A stretch of 64,000 bases of DNA, taken from positions 2,604,001 through 2,668,000 of the forward strand of contig NZ_CP022353.1 of the NCBI RefSeq assembly GCF_002216685.1, given 5' to 3'. Made by a program: the position numbers and the translations under genes. Origin of the DNA: Vibrio tarriae. GTDB lineage: Bacteria; Pseudomonadota; Gammaproteobacteria; Enterobacterales; Vibrionaceae. Positions 26,337-34,679 of this stretch are shown here, one piece after another; position 1 is the first letter of the stretch, and each line of letters begins with the position of its first letter. The notes under the pieces were generated by a model. That model was not told the DNA's origin, ran no database searches, and saw only the letters and a program-made list of their open reading frames with translations.

Positions 26337-28208
26337 ATGTTTACTCCGATTCAATTACTCTTAAATGCCCAACGTCATCATAAGCGTATAATTACTCTAC
26401 TTTACGATGTACTCGCACTGATGTTTTCCCTTTATGCTGCCTTTGCATTACGCCTAGACACTTTATCACTTGTTTTTGGTTGGCCTGAATTACTTAGCAT
26501 GGCGACCACTATATGTGTTACTTTATACTGTTTTATAAAACTAGGCATGTATCGAGCGATATTGCGTTACATGATGCTTCCTGCAATCGGTTATATCTTC
26601 TTATCAGTTATTATCTCGGCAGTAACTCTTGCACTTAGCGGTTTTTTCTTTCAGGCATTCATTCCTCGTAGTGTCCCGTTTATTTATGCTGGACTGGCTA
26701 CACTGACTTTAGGCGGGCCACGGATTTTTATCCGCACTATTTACTACCACCATTATAAACGACAAAAACCCAACGTATTTATATATGGTGCTGGAGCCAC
26801 AGGGCGCGATTTAGCCTATGCCTTAATACAAGGTGACGAGTATCATCCTGTGATTTTCCTTGATGATGATCCAGCTAAAGCGGGACAAATTATTTTTGGT
26901 GTTCGAGTACATCACAGCCGTGAGTTTGACTCTCTCAGAAATCTTTATGAACCAGTAAAACTGCTAATAGCAATAAATAACATTAGAAAAAGTTCTCGTT
27001 TGAAACTGCTTGAGCGAATTTCACACTGGCCAATTGAAATTCAGTCTGTCCCATCGGTTGAAGACATTGCTGCTGGACGAGCAAAAGCAACTGATGTACA
27101 AGATTTAGATGTAGCAGATCTACTTGGTCGAGCTCCTATCGATCCTGACATTCAACTTCTACAGAAAAATATCACAGGAAAATCTGTGATGGTCACAGGA
27201 GCTGGCGGTTCAATTGGTTCAGAGCTATGTCGCCAAATCATTCTTCAGCGGCCACAGACTCTTGTCTTGTTTGAATTAAATGAATTTAATCTTTATACAA
27301 TCGACCAAGAATTAGCCAAAATTAAGCAAAGTCTGAAACTTGATACGCATATCATTGCGGCCTTAGGATCCGTGCAGCAGAAACATAGAGTACATAAGTT
27401 ACTTATTACCTATAACGTAGAAACGCTATACCATGCAGCAGCCTATAAACATGTACCGATTGTAGAAGACAACATCATCGAAGGAATACAGAATAATGTA
27501 TTTGGTACGTATGCTTGTGCCTATGCAGCTATTGATGCAGGCGTAAAAAATTTCACTTTAATTTCAACTGATAAAGCAGTTCGTCCCACTAATATTATGG
27601 GAGCTAGCAAAAGGCTGGCTGAGCTAGTGCTCCAAGCTCTAGCGGAAAATAAAACGGATACAAATTTTACAATGGTACGCTTTGGTAACGTTTTGGGTTC
27701 ATCAGGCTCCGTTGTACCCCTCTTTAAAAAACAAATTCGAGACGGTGGCCCAGTTACGGTGACTCATCCTGATATAACTCGTTACTTTATGCTAATTCCG
27801 GAAGCAGCCCAACTCGTTATCCAAGCAAGTGCTATGGGGCAAAATGGACAAGTATTCGTTCTAGACATGGGAGAGCCAATTAAAATTATTGATCTCGCGA
27901 AACGTATGATCCATCTAATGGGTATGAAAGAGTTTTATGATGGAAAAGGTGATGAGGGTGATATCGAGATTAAATTCACAGGTCTTCGTCCCGGTGAAAA
28001 ACTCTATGAGGAATTATTAATTGGAGGCAACGTACAAGGAACGTCTCATCCAAAAATAATGACGGCATGTGAAGAAAAATTAAACTGGGAAGAGATGAAA
28101 ATAGTACTATCGCAGTTGGAAGATTATTGCCACAAGTTTGACCTAGATGGAATTAAAAAAGTGATTCTAGAAGCTCCCACAGGCTATATAACTTTATCTA
28201 ATAAATAA
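26337..28208 (+). CDS. WbpM/FlaA1-like UDP-HexNAc 4,6-dehydratase (large membrane form)
   Basis: A 623-residue protein with four N-terminal membrane segments (to about residue 140), a nucleotide-binding domain (VFIYGAGATGRDLA) and a C-terminal SDR dehydratase domain (VTGAGGSIGSELC near 285; STDKAVRPTNIMGASK near 410-425, with MxxxK replacing YxxxK as in WbpM). It should make UDP-4-keto-6-deoxy-GlcNAc, the precursor of QuiNAc or FucNAc. It is alone on the + strand within leftward genes. Its partners are probably the reductase at 28246-29145 and the phosphoglycosyl transferase at 25296-25850. The 206 bases before it hold no gene. Confidence 0.85.
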   Translation: MFTPIQLLLNAQRHHKRIITLLYDVLALMFSLYAAFALRLDTLSLVFGWPELLSMATTICVTLYCFIKLGMYRAILRYMMLPAIGYIFLSVIISAVTLALSGFFFQAFIPRSVPFIYAGLATLTLGGPRIFIRTIYYHHYKRQKPNVFIYGAGATGRDLAYALIQGDEYHPVIFLDDDPAKAGQIIFGVRVHHSREFDSLRNLYEPVKLLIAINNIRKSSRLKLLERISHWPIEIQSVPSVEDIAAGRAKATDVQDLDVADLLGRAPIDPDIQLLQKNITGKSVMVTGAGGSIGSELCRQIILQRPQTLVLFELNEFNLYTIDQELAKIKQSLKLDTHIIAALGSVQQKHRVHKLLITYNVETLYHAAAYKHVPIVEDNIIEGIQNNVFGTYACAYAAIDAGVKNFTLISTDKAVRPTNIMGASKRLAELVLQALAENKTDTNFTMVRFGNVLGSSGSVVPLFKKQIRDGGPVTVTHPDITRYFMLIPEAAQLVIQASAMGQNGQVFVLDMGEPIKIIDLAKRMIHLMGMKEFYDGKGDEGDIEIKFTGLRPGEKLYEELLIGGNVQGTSHPKIMTACEEKLNWEEMKIVLSQLEDYCHKFDLDGIKKVILEAPTGYITLSNK

Positions 28209-28245
28209 AGCACCTACTAGAATGTAAGCACTTTATCGAGTCACT

Positions 28246-29145
28246 TCATTCAAGCGGCATCCATGATAATACTGTACGAGCTTTAGCGTTATTTACCAAT
28301 AAGTCTCCAAGAATTTGATTAGAAAGATATTTTCTACCAATAATGTTCAATCCTATACGCAGTAAAGCTACCGGGACAGGGATTAAAATAACCATTCTTC
28401 CATGGGCATGCGCTAATTCCTGAATCAACTGTTTTGTGCTCCAAACTCTATTATCAGAAATGACAAAAATCTGTCCAGCGGCTTCAGGCTTGAAAATACA
28501 TAGTTCAAGAAAGGTAATAAGATTTTCGATCGATACAAAACTTTTTTTGTTATTTACAGAGCCAAACGGCAGTATTGGAAAAATCTTCATAAACCTAGTC
28601 AACTTAGCGATATTTCCAGGTGCTGAAGGTGAATAAACTAATGGAGGTCGAACAATAACAAGTTCTGTAGTAGACTCAGAAGCTAGTTTCCTTAATACTT
28701 TCTCAGCCTCATATTTAGAACACGCATAAGGTTCATTTGGATTACATTCTGATTCTTCATCAAATGGAATATCTTTTGTCTGATTTCCAATAACACCAAT
28801 TGAACTAACAAAGATAAAACGCTTTACTCCTGCCTTTTCAGATTGCTTAAATAGATTAACCACAGCATTAACATTCACTTCCATGAGCAACTTCGTGCAA
28901 TCCAAAGTTTTAGGTAGCCTGTTATGAGCTAAGGCAGCCAAATGCACAATTGATTCAACCCCTTCAAGAGCTGTCCCCCAATTAGTACTCCCTGAAATAT
29001 TACCCACAACAAAAGATCCACCTTCCATATTGTCAGGTGCCTGACGATATGCTGCAATAACATTGGCACGAGCTTTGAGATGCTCAACTAGATGAGAACC
29101 AATATATCCACTAGCCCCTGTAATTAGTATTTTTTTACGATACAT
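28246..29145 (-). CDS. NAD-dependent UDP-sugar 4-reductase/epimerase (WbpV/WreQ-like)
   Basis: A 299-residue extended SDR enzyme: ITGASGYIGSHL at the N-terminus, SSIGVIG, and YACSKYEAEK (YxxxK), with the substrate domain ending in LSWMP. Its C-terminal part resembles the remnant at 25858-26130. WbpV/WreQ enzymes reduce UDP-4-keto-6-deoxy-HexNAc to UDP-D-QuiNAc (or FucNAc), complementing the dehydratase at 26337. The start ATG 29145 is used because it lies directly before the Rossmann motif and just after the GtrA-like stop; a longer start would run into that gene. A general epimerase function cannot be ruled out. Confidence 0.78.
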   Translation of the reverse strand: MYRKKILITGASGYIGSHLVEHLKARANVIAAYRQAPDNMEGGSFVVGNISGSTNWGTALEGVESIVHLAALAHNRLPKTLDCTKLLMEVNVNAVVNLFKQSEKAGVKRFIFVSSIGVIGNQTKDIPFDEESECNPNEPYACSKYEAEKVLRKLASESTTELVIVRPPLVYSPSAPGNIAKLTRFMKIFPILPFGSVNNKKSFVSIENLITFLELCIFKPEAAGQIFVISDNRVWSTKQLIQELAHAHGRMVILIPVPVALLRIGLNIIGRKYLSNQILGDLLVNNAKARTVLSWMPLE

Positions 29146-29146
29146 A

Positions 29147-29536
29147 TCAAAACTTAAACCAATTATTTGCCACTTTAAAATAGTATTTGGTAATAATAAA
29201 ACCAATCGGAACTGAAGTTAACAATGAAATACCGTATGCCAACCATTCAGGCAAAGAATAGCTTTCCACCCCTAACTTCATAGAAAAAAATCCCACAAAG
29301 AATTGGCACAGATAAGCTAATGGATAGCATAGCAAAGCTAAATAACCTAACCTAGCTGAAAATGTCCATTTACCATTCAATATGTAAGATGATATCAGAC
29401 CTAAACCATAAGAAAGTGCATAAGACACCTGATAGTCAAATATCATATTTAATAAAAGAAATGAAACATAAGATATCGCTGTATTTGTAATCCCAACAAT
29501 GACAAATCTTATAAATTTACTCTCGATACTAATCAT
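29147..29536 (-). CDS. GtrA-family membrane protein
   Basis: A 129-residue protein with four hydrophobic segments and the GtrA pattern at its start (KFIRFVIVGITNTAISYVSF) and middle (YILNGKWTFS). GtrA proteins are thought to flip undecaprenyl-phosphate-linked sugars across the inner membrane for side-chain addition. It lies near a GtrB-type transferase (30446-31438) and a large polytopic protein (31446-33104), which together make a three-part O-antigen side-branch module. Confidence 0.82.
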   Translation of the reverse strand: MISIESKFIRFVIVGITNTAISYVSFLLLNMIFDYQVSYALSYGLGLISSYILNGKWTFSARLGYLALLCYPLAYLCQFFVGFFSMKLGVESYSLPEWLAYGISLLTSVPIGFIITKYYFKVANNWFKF

Positions 29537-30443
29537 TGTGACTTAACCATTCAACGTAAATCTTCTTAATATTAACCTCCAGTGAAGAAGGTAGCCATAG
29601 GCCTGCATAGCTGTTCTTGACACAAGGAATATCCAAAGCATTTTGCTTCTCCTTAGAAAAGGATAGCAACAATGGCCTGCAGATCAGACGCTCAACAATA
29701 TACTGGATCTGCAATATTGAGCTAGGTTTCCCAGACACCAGATGAAACACTTTTCCTTCAAAATAACGACGACCTACGAGATCAACAGTAAAGCGGGCAA
29801 TATCATCGACAAATACATAATCCCGCAACGTGTCTAGTGTACCAAAAATCATCGAGTTACTTCGCTGTAGTCCGTTTAAAATCAGTACCTGTATCAATCC
29901 CATACGTAAGTTCTTACGTATAGGGCCATACACCGAAGATAACCGTAACACGATAACATGGAAGTTTGTCATCACTCGTTGCGCGGTTTCTTCCTGATAA
30001 AGTTTAAGGACGCCATAAGGACGAAGAGGATTTGGTGAAGAACAATCACTGATAGCACTTTGTCCCTCAAACAAACCACCAATAGAACTGAAGAGAACAA
30101 ACCGAGGTTTTACTTTTTCTACAAAATTCAACCTAGACAATGACTGACACAAATTCATGAAAACATTCTGTTCTGACACTATTTCATCATTAGTAGCACT
30201 GAATCCTAGCTTGCCTGCTGACCATAATACGGTCAACTGACACTCCCTATCAATAATAGATATTTTATGACTGATGAATGCTGAAATAAGCTTGATACAT
30301 TCCGTTTTAGACCAGTCTAACCTATGAGATTCTTCAAGATAATACCCCTGTTGTATAAGATTAGTATAAATAGAATCACCAACTAGGCCTTTTCCTACCA
30401 AAATAACTGCACTATTTCGATTTTCTGAAAACATGAAATACAC
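29529..30443 (-). CDS. NAD-dependent epimerase/dehydratase family protein
   Basis: A 304-residue SDR-type protein. The N-terminal loop is VGKGLVGDSIY rather than the usual GGxGxxG. Family features follow: FSSIGGLFEG, RPYGVLKLYQEE (YxxxK), LRLSSVYGP and DYVFVDDIARF. The atypical cofactor loop and its place between gtrB-like and gtrA-like genes suggest it makes or alters the sugar added as side chain. GTG at 30443 with AGGA nine bases upstream is the preferred start. Reaction not identified. Confidence 0.7.
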   Translation of the reverse strand: MYFMFSENRNSAVILVGKGLVGDSIYTNLIQQGYYLEESHRLDWSKTECIKLISAFISHKISIIDRECQLTVLWSAGKLGFSATNDEIVSEQNVFMNLCQSLSRLNFVEKVKPRFVLFSSIGGLFEGQSAISDCSSPNPLRPYGVLKLYQEETAQRVMTNFHVIVLRLSSVYGPIRKNLRMGLIQVLILNGLQRSNSMIFGTLDTLRDYVFVDDIARFTVDLVGRRYFEGKVFHLVSGKPSSILQIQYIVERLICRPLLLSFSKEKQNALDIPCVKNSYAGLWLPSSLEVNIKKIYVEWLSHND

Positions 30444-30445
30444 GA

Positions 30446-31438
30446 TTACAATTCCTTGAAGAACTCACGAATTATTTCATCTTTAGAACGGTCAACAACA
30501 GAGTAAGTCGGTTTACCGTGAATATGTTGAACAATTACTGCCAGATATTCCGCAATAACACTCAATGTAATCGCAAGGCCCGAACCAATGAATAACGTAG
30601 TCACAATTTGAGATGTCCATCCTGTAACACCAATACTTTCGGGATCAAAAGCTTTATTCAACAAAATATAGAAAGCCATCAACACACTAACAACAAGCAT
30701 AACTAGACCAAAAATAGCCGCAAAACGTAATAATTTAGCATCAGACGTCATGACTAGCCGTCTTGCATGAGAAACTAAGCGACTTAGATTGTAACCAGAA
30801 GTACCAGTTTCAACATATCGCTTATCAAGCATAGTCGTTTTATAAACAGATACTTTATTTGTGAACCAAGAAATCACAATGTCAAGATAGCCATCATGGC
30901 TACACACTGCTGCGGCAGAGCGACCAACACTACCACGAATTAATCGGAAACTATTGAAATTACCAATATACCTATTCTTTGTCAGATACATCATCAATTT
31001 CTTATAATATTTAGACGACAAATCTCGATAGGGAGATTTGTGTATCGCTTCAGTAGAATTGGTATAAACAACATCTGCCGATTCAGCGACTGCCAGCTTC
31101 AGCATATTTAAAATATGCTTGGGGTGATGCTGCAAATCTTCGTCCAAGGTGACAATCCAATCACCAGACGAATAAGAAATGCCTGCAGCAGTCGCTGGAT
31201 GCTGACCATAGTTTCTAGCTAGCGTAATAATATGAATCCATTCGACTTGTTCGTATTTTTTTAAAACCTCACATGAACCATCCTTAGAATCATCATCGAC
31301 GAAAATCAATTCAGAAATATAACAAGGGAATTCTTCTGATATCCATTTCTTTCTAATTTGTTCTATTTCATAAACGAGAGAATCTAGGTATTTTTCTCCG
31401 GCGTAAACCGGAACAACAATAGATACACTAATAGACAT
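30446..31438 (-). CDS. GtrB-like undecaprenyl-phosphate glycosyltransferase (GT2)
   Basis: A 330-residue enzyme: a GT2 domain (VSIVVPVYAGEK, FVDDDSKDGS, TLDEDLQHHP) followed by two C-terminal membrane segments around 240-305, and the end LAVIVQHIHGKPTYSV typical of GtrB/Dpm1-type transferases. It should attach a sugar from its nucleotide donor to undecaprenyl phosphate on the cytoplasmic face. Its place with the GtrA-like gene and a polytopic GT-C-like gene supports a side-chain module. Confidence 0.85.
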   Translation of the reverse strand: MSISVSIVVPVYAGEKYLDSLVYEIEQIRKKWISEEFPCYISELIFVDDDSKDGSCEVLKKYEQVEWIHIITLARNYGQHPATAAGISYSSGDWIVTLDEDLQHHPKHILNMLKLAVAESADVVYTNSTEAIHKSPYRDLSSKYYKKLMMYLTKNRYIGNFNSFRLIRGSVGRSAAAVCSHDGYLDIVISWFTNKVSVYKTTMLDKRYVETGTSGYNLSRLVSHARRLVMTSDAKLLRFAAIFGLVMLVVSVLMAFYILLNKAFDPESIGVTGWTSQIVTTLFIGSGLAITLSVIAEYLAVIVQHIHGKPTYSVVDRSKDEIIREFFKEL

Positions 31439-31445
31439 ATTCTAA

Positions 31446-33104
31446 TCACTCAGGCTTGGCATAAATTAAAATTTTCTCACCATCAATAATTCGATTTTTT
31501 TTGTAATCATCCAACATCTCAAGATAAGCATTAACACAATTTATTGTTGAGTTAAAAATATCTAAGACAGCAAGAATATATAATCTTTTTTCATTATAAT
31601 TTGGTATTGCACATACAGTCCTTTCAATCGGTTCTTTATCAAAAACTTGAACTAAATTATAGCCATTCTCACGAACAAAGCGCTCATAATCAGAGCGATT
31701 ATAATGGGGATAATCAGGGCTCATCACAACTAAATCCGGAGAATATTTAGTTAAGCTATCAATATCATTACATCCTTGCCAGGCATGGCATCCTGTCTTC
31801 TTCAACTTATCTGGCATTGCTACATTTGGTGAGTAAGCCACTTTAATGCCTTGATTAAATTTATCAAGAAAGTTCCAACTTAAATTTTTCGTTCTTAATT
31901 CTTCTTTGAAATATCTAGACTGTTGCTTATAAATTGAGAATGCAATATTATTACAAAGAATTAACAATATTATTACCAGCACAAAAACCTTAATAAAATA
32001 AAAAGTCTTCGATAACTTAACAAATATGAATTCGCTAAAAAAATAGGCTACATTTAAAAATGAAAAAAGAAAGACTGGCAATAAATAGGTGTCAGCAATC
32101 CAAAGCCTCGCCTTATAAATATAGATAGCGCTAACTAAATTCGAAAATATCAGACTAAGTGCTAAAATACTATGCTTTTTAAAAAAAAATGGCACAAAAA
32201 AAACCAACAGTGCATTCAATACAACAATAGGATTGTTAGATAACACGTCCATCCAAAGAGGAAATACATCTGAGAATGCTTTACTAGAATGCTCATCGCT
32301 TATATAAGCTTGAGCCGATAAAAACCTTTCTGGTTGAATAAAAGCAAAAGGATGTACAATAAAAAAAACGACAAAGAAAGTAACAAATGCCTTTATAATC
32401 GATTTTCTTACTTCAAAAAATCCAATTTTCCTCTCGACTTCATATATAGAAATAAAGTATAAAAACAAGAAATTTATACCAACGAAGAAATTGGAAATAA
32501 TAAATGCCTGTTTACATAAACTAGACAATGATAAAAATATAATTGCCAAAATAAATTTATTACCACCTATCGACTTTGATTGGTAAATATCGACAAATAA
32601 TAGAATTGAGACAATCTGTAAAAATAGACCCAACGATTCTGGATGAATCTCATTAAGAAAATGAGACAACATTGGATTTGTTATAAATGCAACAGTTATG
32701 ATAAAGGCGATAAAGAAAGAATCAAATATTTTCCTGCTTAAAAATAGCATCGATATCGCACAAAACAATCCAATAATAAAGTGAGTTGCTCTTACAATAA
32801 TGTTAATAGCAACAGGTTCAGAAACTCCAACTATTTTCGCAAAACCTACAATAAAGAAGTTTAGAGAAAAGTAAGTCCATCCATAGTATTGTGAATGGTA
32901 ATTAGCATTCATATTGTAGTATGAATGTGATGTCAGACCGTTAATAGAATCTATAATGGAATGTTCATCAACTCCCATAAACTCAACAGAACTTACATTC
33001 CCTAAAACACAAACAAAGTAAAGGATAAAAAAAATCAAGACCAAAAGTATTTGGTATTTATCATCACATTTAAAATAACTCATACAATTTTCCATAAAAA
33101 TCAA
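31446..33104 (-). CDS. Large polytopic membrane protein, probable GT-C glycosyltransferase
   Basis: A 552-residue protein with about ten to twelve hydrophobic segments and a C-terminal soluble part of about 140 residues. Near the first loop is the acidic sequence MGVDEHSI; Asp/Glu pairs at this place are common in GT-C transferases that use lipid-phosphate sugars. With GtrA and GtrB partners directly downstream, it is the likely serotype-specific transferase of the module. A Wzy-type polymerase is the alternative, since no other candidate polymerase is visible in this operon. Start codon choice between 33104 and internal ATGs at 33095 and 33083 is open. The 200 bases upstream hold no gene. 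Confidence 0.6.
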   Translation of the reverse strand: MIFMENCMSYFKCDDKYQILLVLIFFILYFVCVLGNVSSVEFMGVDEHSIIDSINGLTSHSYYNMNANYHSQYYGWTYFSLNFFIVGFAKIVGVSEPVAINIIVRATHFIIGLFCAISMLFLSRKIFDSFFIAFIITVAFITNPMLSHFLNEIHPESLGLFLQIVSILLFVDIYQSKSIGGNKFILAIIFLSLSSLCKQAFIISNFFVGINFLFLYFISIYEVERKIGFFEVRKSIIKAFVTFFVVFFIVHPFAFIQPERFLSAQAYISDEHSSKAFSDVFPLWMDVLSNNPIVVLNALLVFFVPFFFKKHSILALSLIFSNLVSAIYIYKARLWIADTYLLPVFLFSFLNVAYFFSEFIFVKLSKTFYFIKVFVLVIILLILCNNIAFSIYKQQSRYFKEELRTKNLSWNFLDKFNQGIKVAYSPNVAMPDKLKKTGCHAWQGCNDIDSLTKYSPDLVVMSPDYPHYNRSDYERFVRENGYNLVQVFDKEPIERTVCAIPNYNEKRLYILAVLDIFNSTINCVNAYLEMLDDYKKNRIIDGEKILIYAKPE

Positions 33105-33304
33105 AAAAACAAATGATTTTCATAACAAACATTAACGCCATTCCAAAAATCAATCCAAGCTCTTAAATATAATCAAACCTTTATAAGGAATGTTATGGAA
33201 ACTATTGCTTTATTTAAGGGTTCATTTTAAGATTAGAATAATCAAGAGAGAAAATTAATAACACTCAACTCCCATTTGTATTTTTATGCTTACAAAGAAC
33301 ATAA

Positions 33305-34063
33305 TTAATTCTTAAAAAGACCCATTCTTTCATACAGTTTTAACTCATCCACTGTGTCTACCTCTACCCATCCATTATTAATAAAATCAGGTTTAACATT
33401 CCAGCCATTGTCAATTAGAGCTTGAATAAAACTAGTCATATACATGTTTTCAAAATTTTTTCCATCATAGACTTTCGCACGTTCTAACGAATGATAGAAA
33501 TTTATAAAATCCTTAATTTTTCCGGCAGAGACTTTGACAAGGCCTATATATTGAGCTTGAATTTCATCTTTAGACTTGGCCTTTTTCCCTAGCTGACAGA
33601 CAAATCCCATACTGTTTGTTTTAAAAGTTTCTGCATCATCTAATGGATTTTCCATCCTGAGTGACCATAGTTTTTCCCAATCTAAATCAGCTGTAATAAC
33701 TACATCACCGGATGTATTGAGTAAGGATTGTAACACTTCTAACTTATAGACTATGTCACCATAGACGATGACTAAGTCTTCATCATCTTTCATGAAACTC
33801 TCAGCACAAAATAGAGTTTCCACCATATTAGTTTCTGCAAAATTTTCATTGCGATATTGTTTGATACTGGGAGCAATAATTTTATCTTGCAGATAACCAC
33901 CAACTAAAGCTATATCCTTATTGTCTATGCCTAACATACACATGATATCTAACTGATGGTGTAATAATGGTTTTCCACTTAACTCGACCATACACTTAGG
34001 CCTGTCGTTTGTATAAGGACGAAGCCGAGTACCCTGACCTGCGGCTAGAATGATAATTTTCAT
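33305..34063 (-). CDS. Nucleotidyltransferase, probable CTP:phosphoglutamine cytidylyltransferase (Cj1416-like)
   Basis: A 252-residue NTP transferase with the classic LAAGQGTRL loop at residues 6-14, RPKCMVEL with Lys23, the metal-binding YGDIVY segment, and a C-terminal WVEVDT. The fold suits LicC-like cytidylyltransferases. It overlaps the amidohydrolase gene and follows the glutamine-kinase homologue, in the same transcription order as C. jejuni Cj1418-Cj1417-Cj1416. By that analogy it would join CTP and L-glutamine phosphate into CDP-L-glutamine. The ATG at 34063 is chosen because TTGGAGG precedes it. It is the last gene of the predicted phosphoramidate set. Activity inferred from family and context. 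Confidence 0.78.
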   Translation of the reverse strand: MKIIILAAGQGTRLRPYTNDRPKCMVELSGKPLLHHQLDIMCMLGIDNKDIALVGGYLQDKIIAPSIKQYRNENFAETNMVETLFCAESFMKDDEDLVIVYGDIVYKLEVLQSLLNTSGDVVITADLDWEKLWSLRMENPLDDAETFKTNSMGFVCQLGKKAKSKDEIQAQYIGLVKVSAGKIKDFINFYHSLERAKVYDGKNFENMYMTSFIQALIDNGWNVKPDFINNGWVEVDTVDELKLYERMGLFKN

Positions 34064-34677
34064 TTTGCCTCCAATAAAAAATGGGATTTTATAATTTGTA
34101 CGTCCCAACTATCGGGTGTACTTTTTCGCTCAGGATGCCACATAATACCAAGCCATGGATATATTTTATGTTTAATCGCTTCAATAACACCATCTTCTGT
34201 TTCCATTAGTGGTATCAAATCTTTGCCTAGCCCTTCTATTTTTATTGCAAAGTTATGAAAGCTATTTATCTTAGTAATACCCAGTTGTACAGGCAACAGC
34301 CCAATTAATAAAGTATGATCAATAGCAACATGCCCTGAAACTTTAACTAATAAGCCATCTTGATAGTTATTAATATATTGCATACCTCTACATACACCTA
34401 AAACAGGAAGACTATTTTGTTTGGAGTACTCGAGTATGGCCAGTTCTAATTCATCGCGCTTGGGCATTTCTCCAATATCATTGCCCCCAGAAAGAATGAA
34501 ACCATCTAACCCCAATGCCTGAAAATAATGAGTGTGATTTTCTATCTCACTACAAAGGGGAATCGGTAACAATCCTATTTTATACAATAAAGATGCCCAA
34601 TTAACATCTAGCGCATCTCTCACTTCCTTACCACCCAAAATAATATCTCGTCGTTGTGTTATTCCTATTCGCTTCAT
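34060..34677 (-). CDS. Class I glutamine amidotransferase-like hydrolase (Cj1417-like)
   Basis: A 205-residue peptidase C26/GATase1-fold enzyme. Nucleophile Cys96 is in LGVCRGMQ, and His181 with Glu183 is in WHPER, giving a full Cys-His-Glu triad. C. jejuni Cj1417 of this family hydrolyses CDP-L-glutamine to cytidine diphosphoramidate plus glutamate. Here the gene lies between homologues of the kinase (two bases away) and the cytidylyltransferase (overlapping), so the same role is likely. A generic gamma-glutamyl hydrolase is the alternative, but it would not explain the conserved trio. Confidence 0.8.
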   Translation of the reverse strand: MKRIGITQRRDIILGGKEVRDALDVNWASLLYKIGLLPIPLCSEIENHTHYFQALGLDGFILSGGNDIGEMPKRDELELAILEYSKQNSLPVLGVCRGMQYINNYQDGLLVKVSGHVAIDHTLLIGLLPVQLGITKINSFHNFAIKIEGLGKDLIPLMETEDGVIEAIKHKIYPWLGIMWHPERKSTPDSWDVQIIKSHFLLEAK

Positions 34678-34679
34678 AA

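Noticed and set aside
33305..34063. Phosphocholine pathway (LicC-like cytidylyltransferase)
   Set aside because: No choline kinase (licA), choline transporter (licB) or LicD transferase is next to it, while glutamine-kinase and amidohydrolase homologues are.
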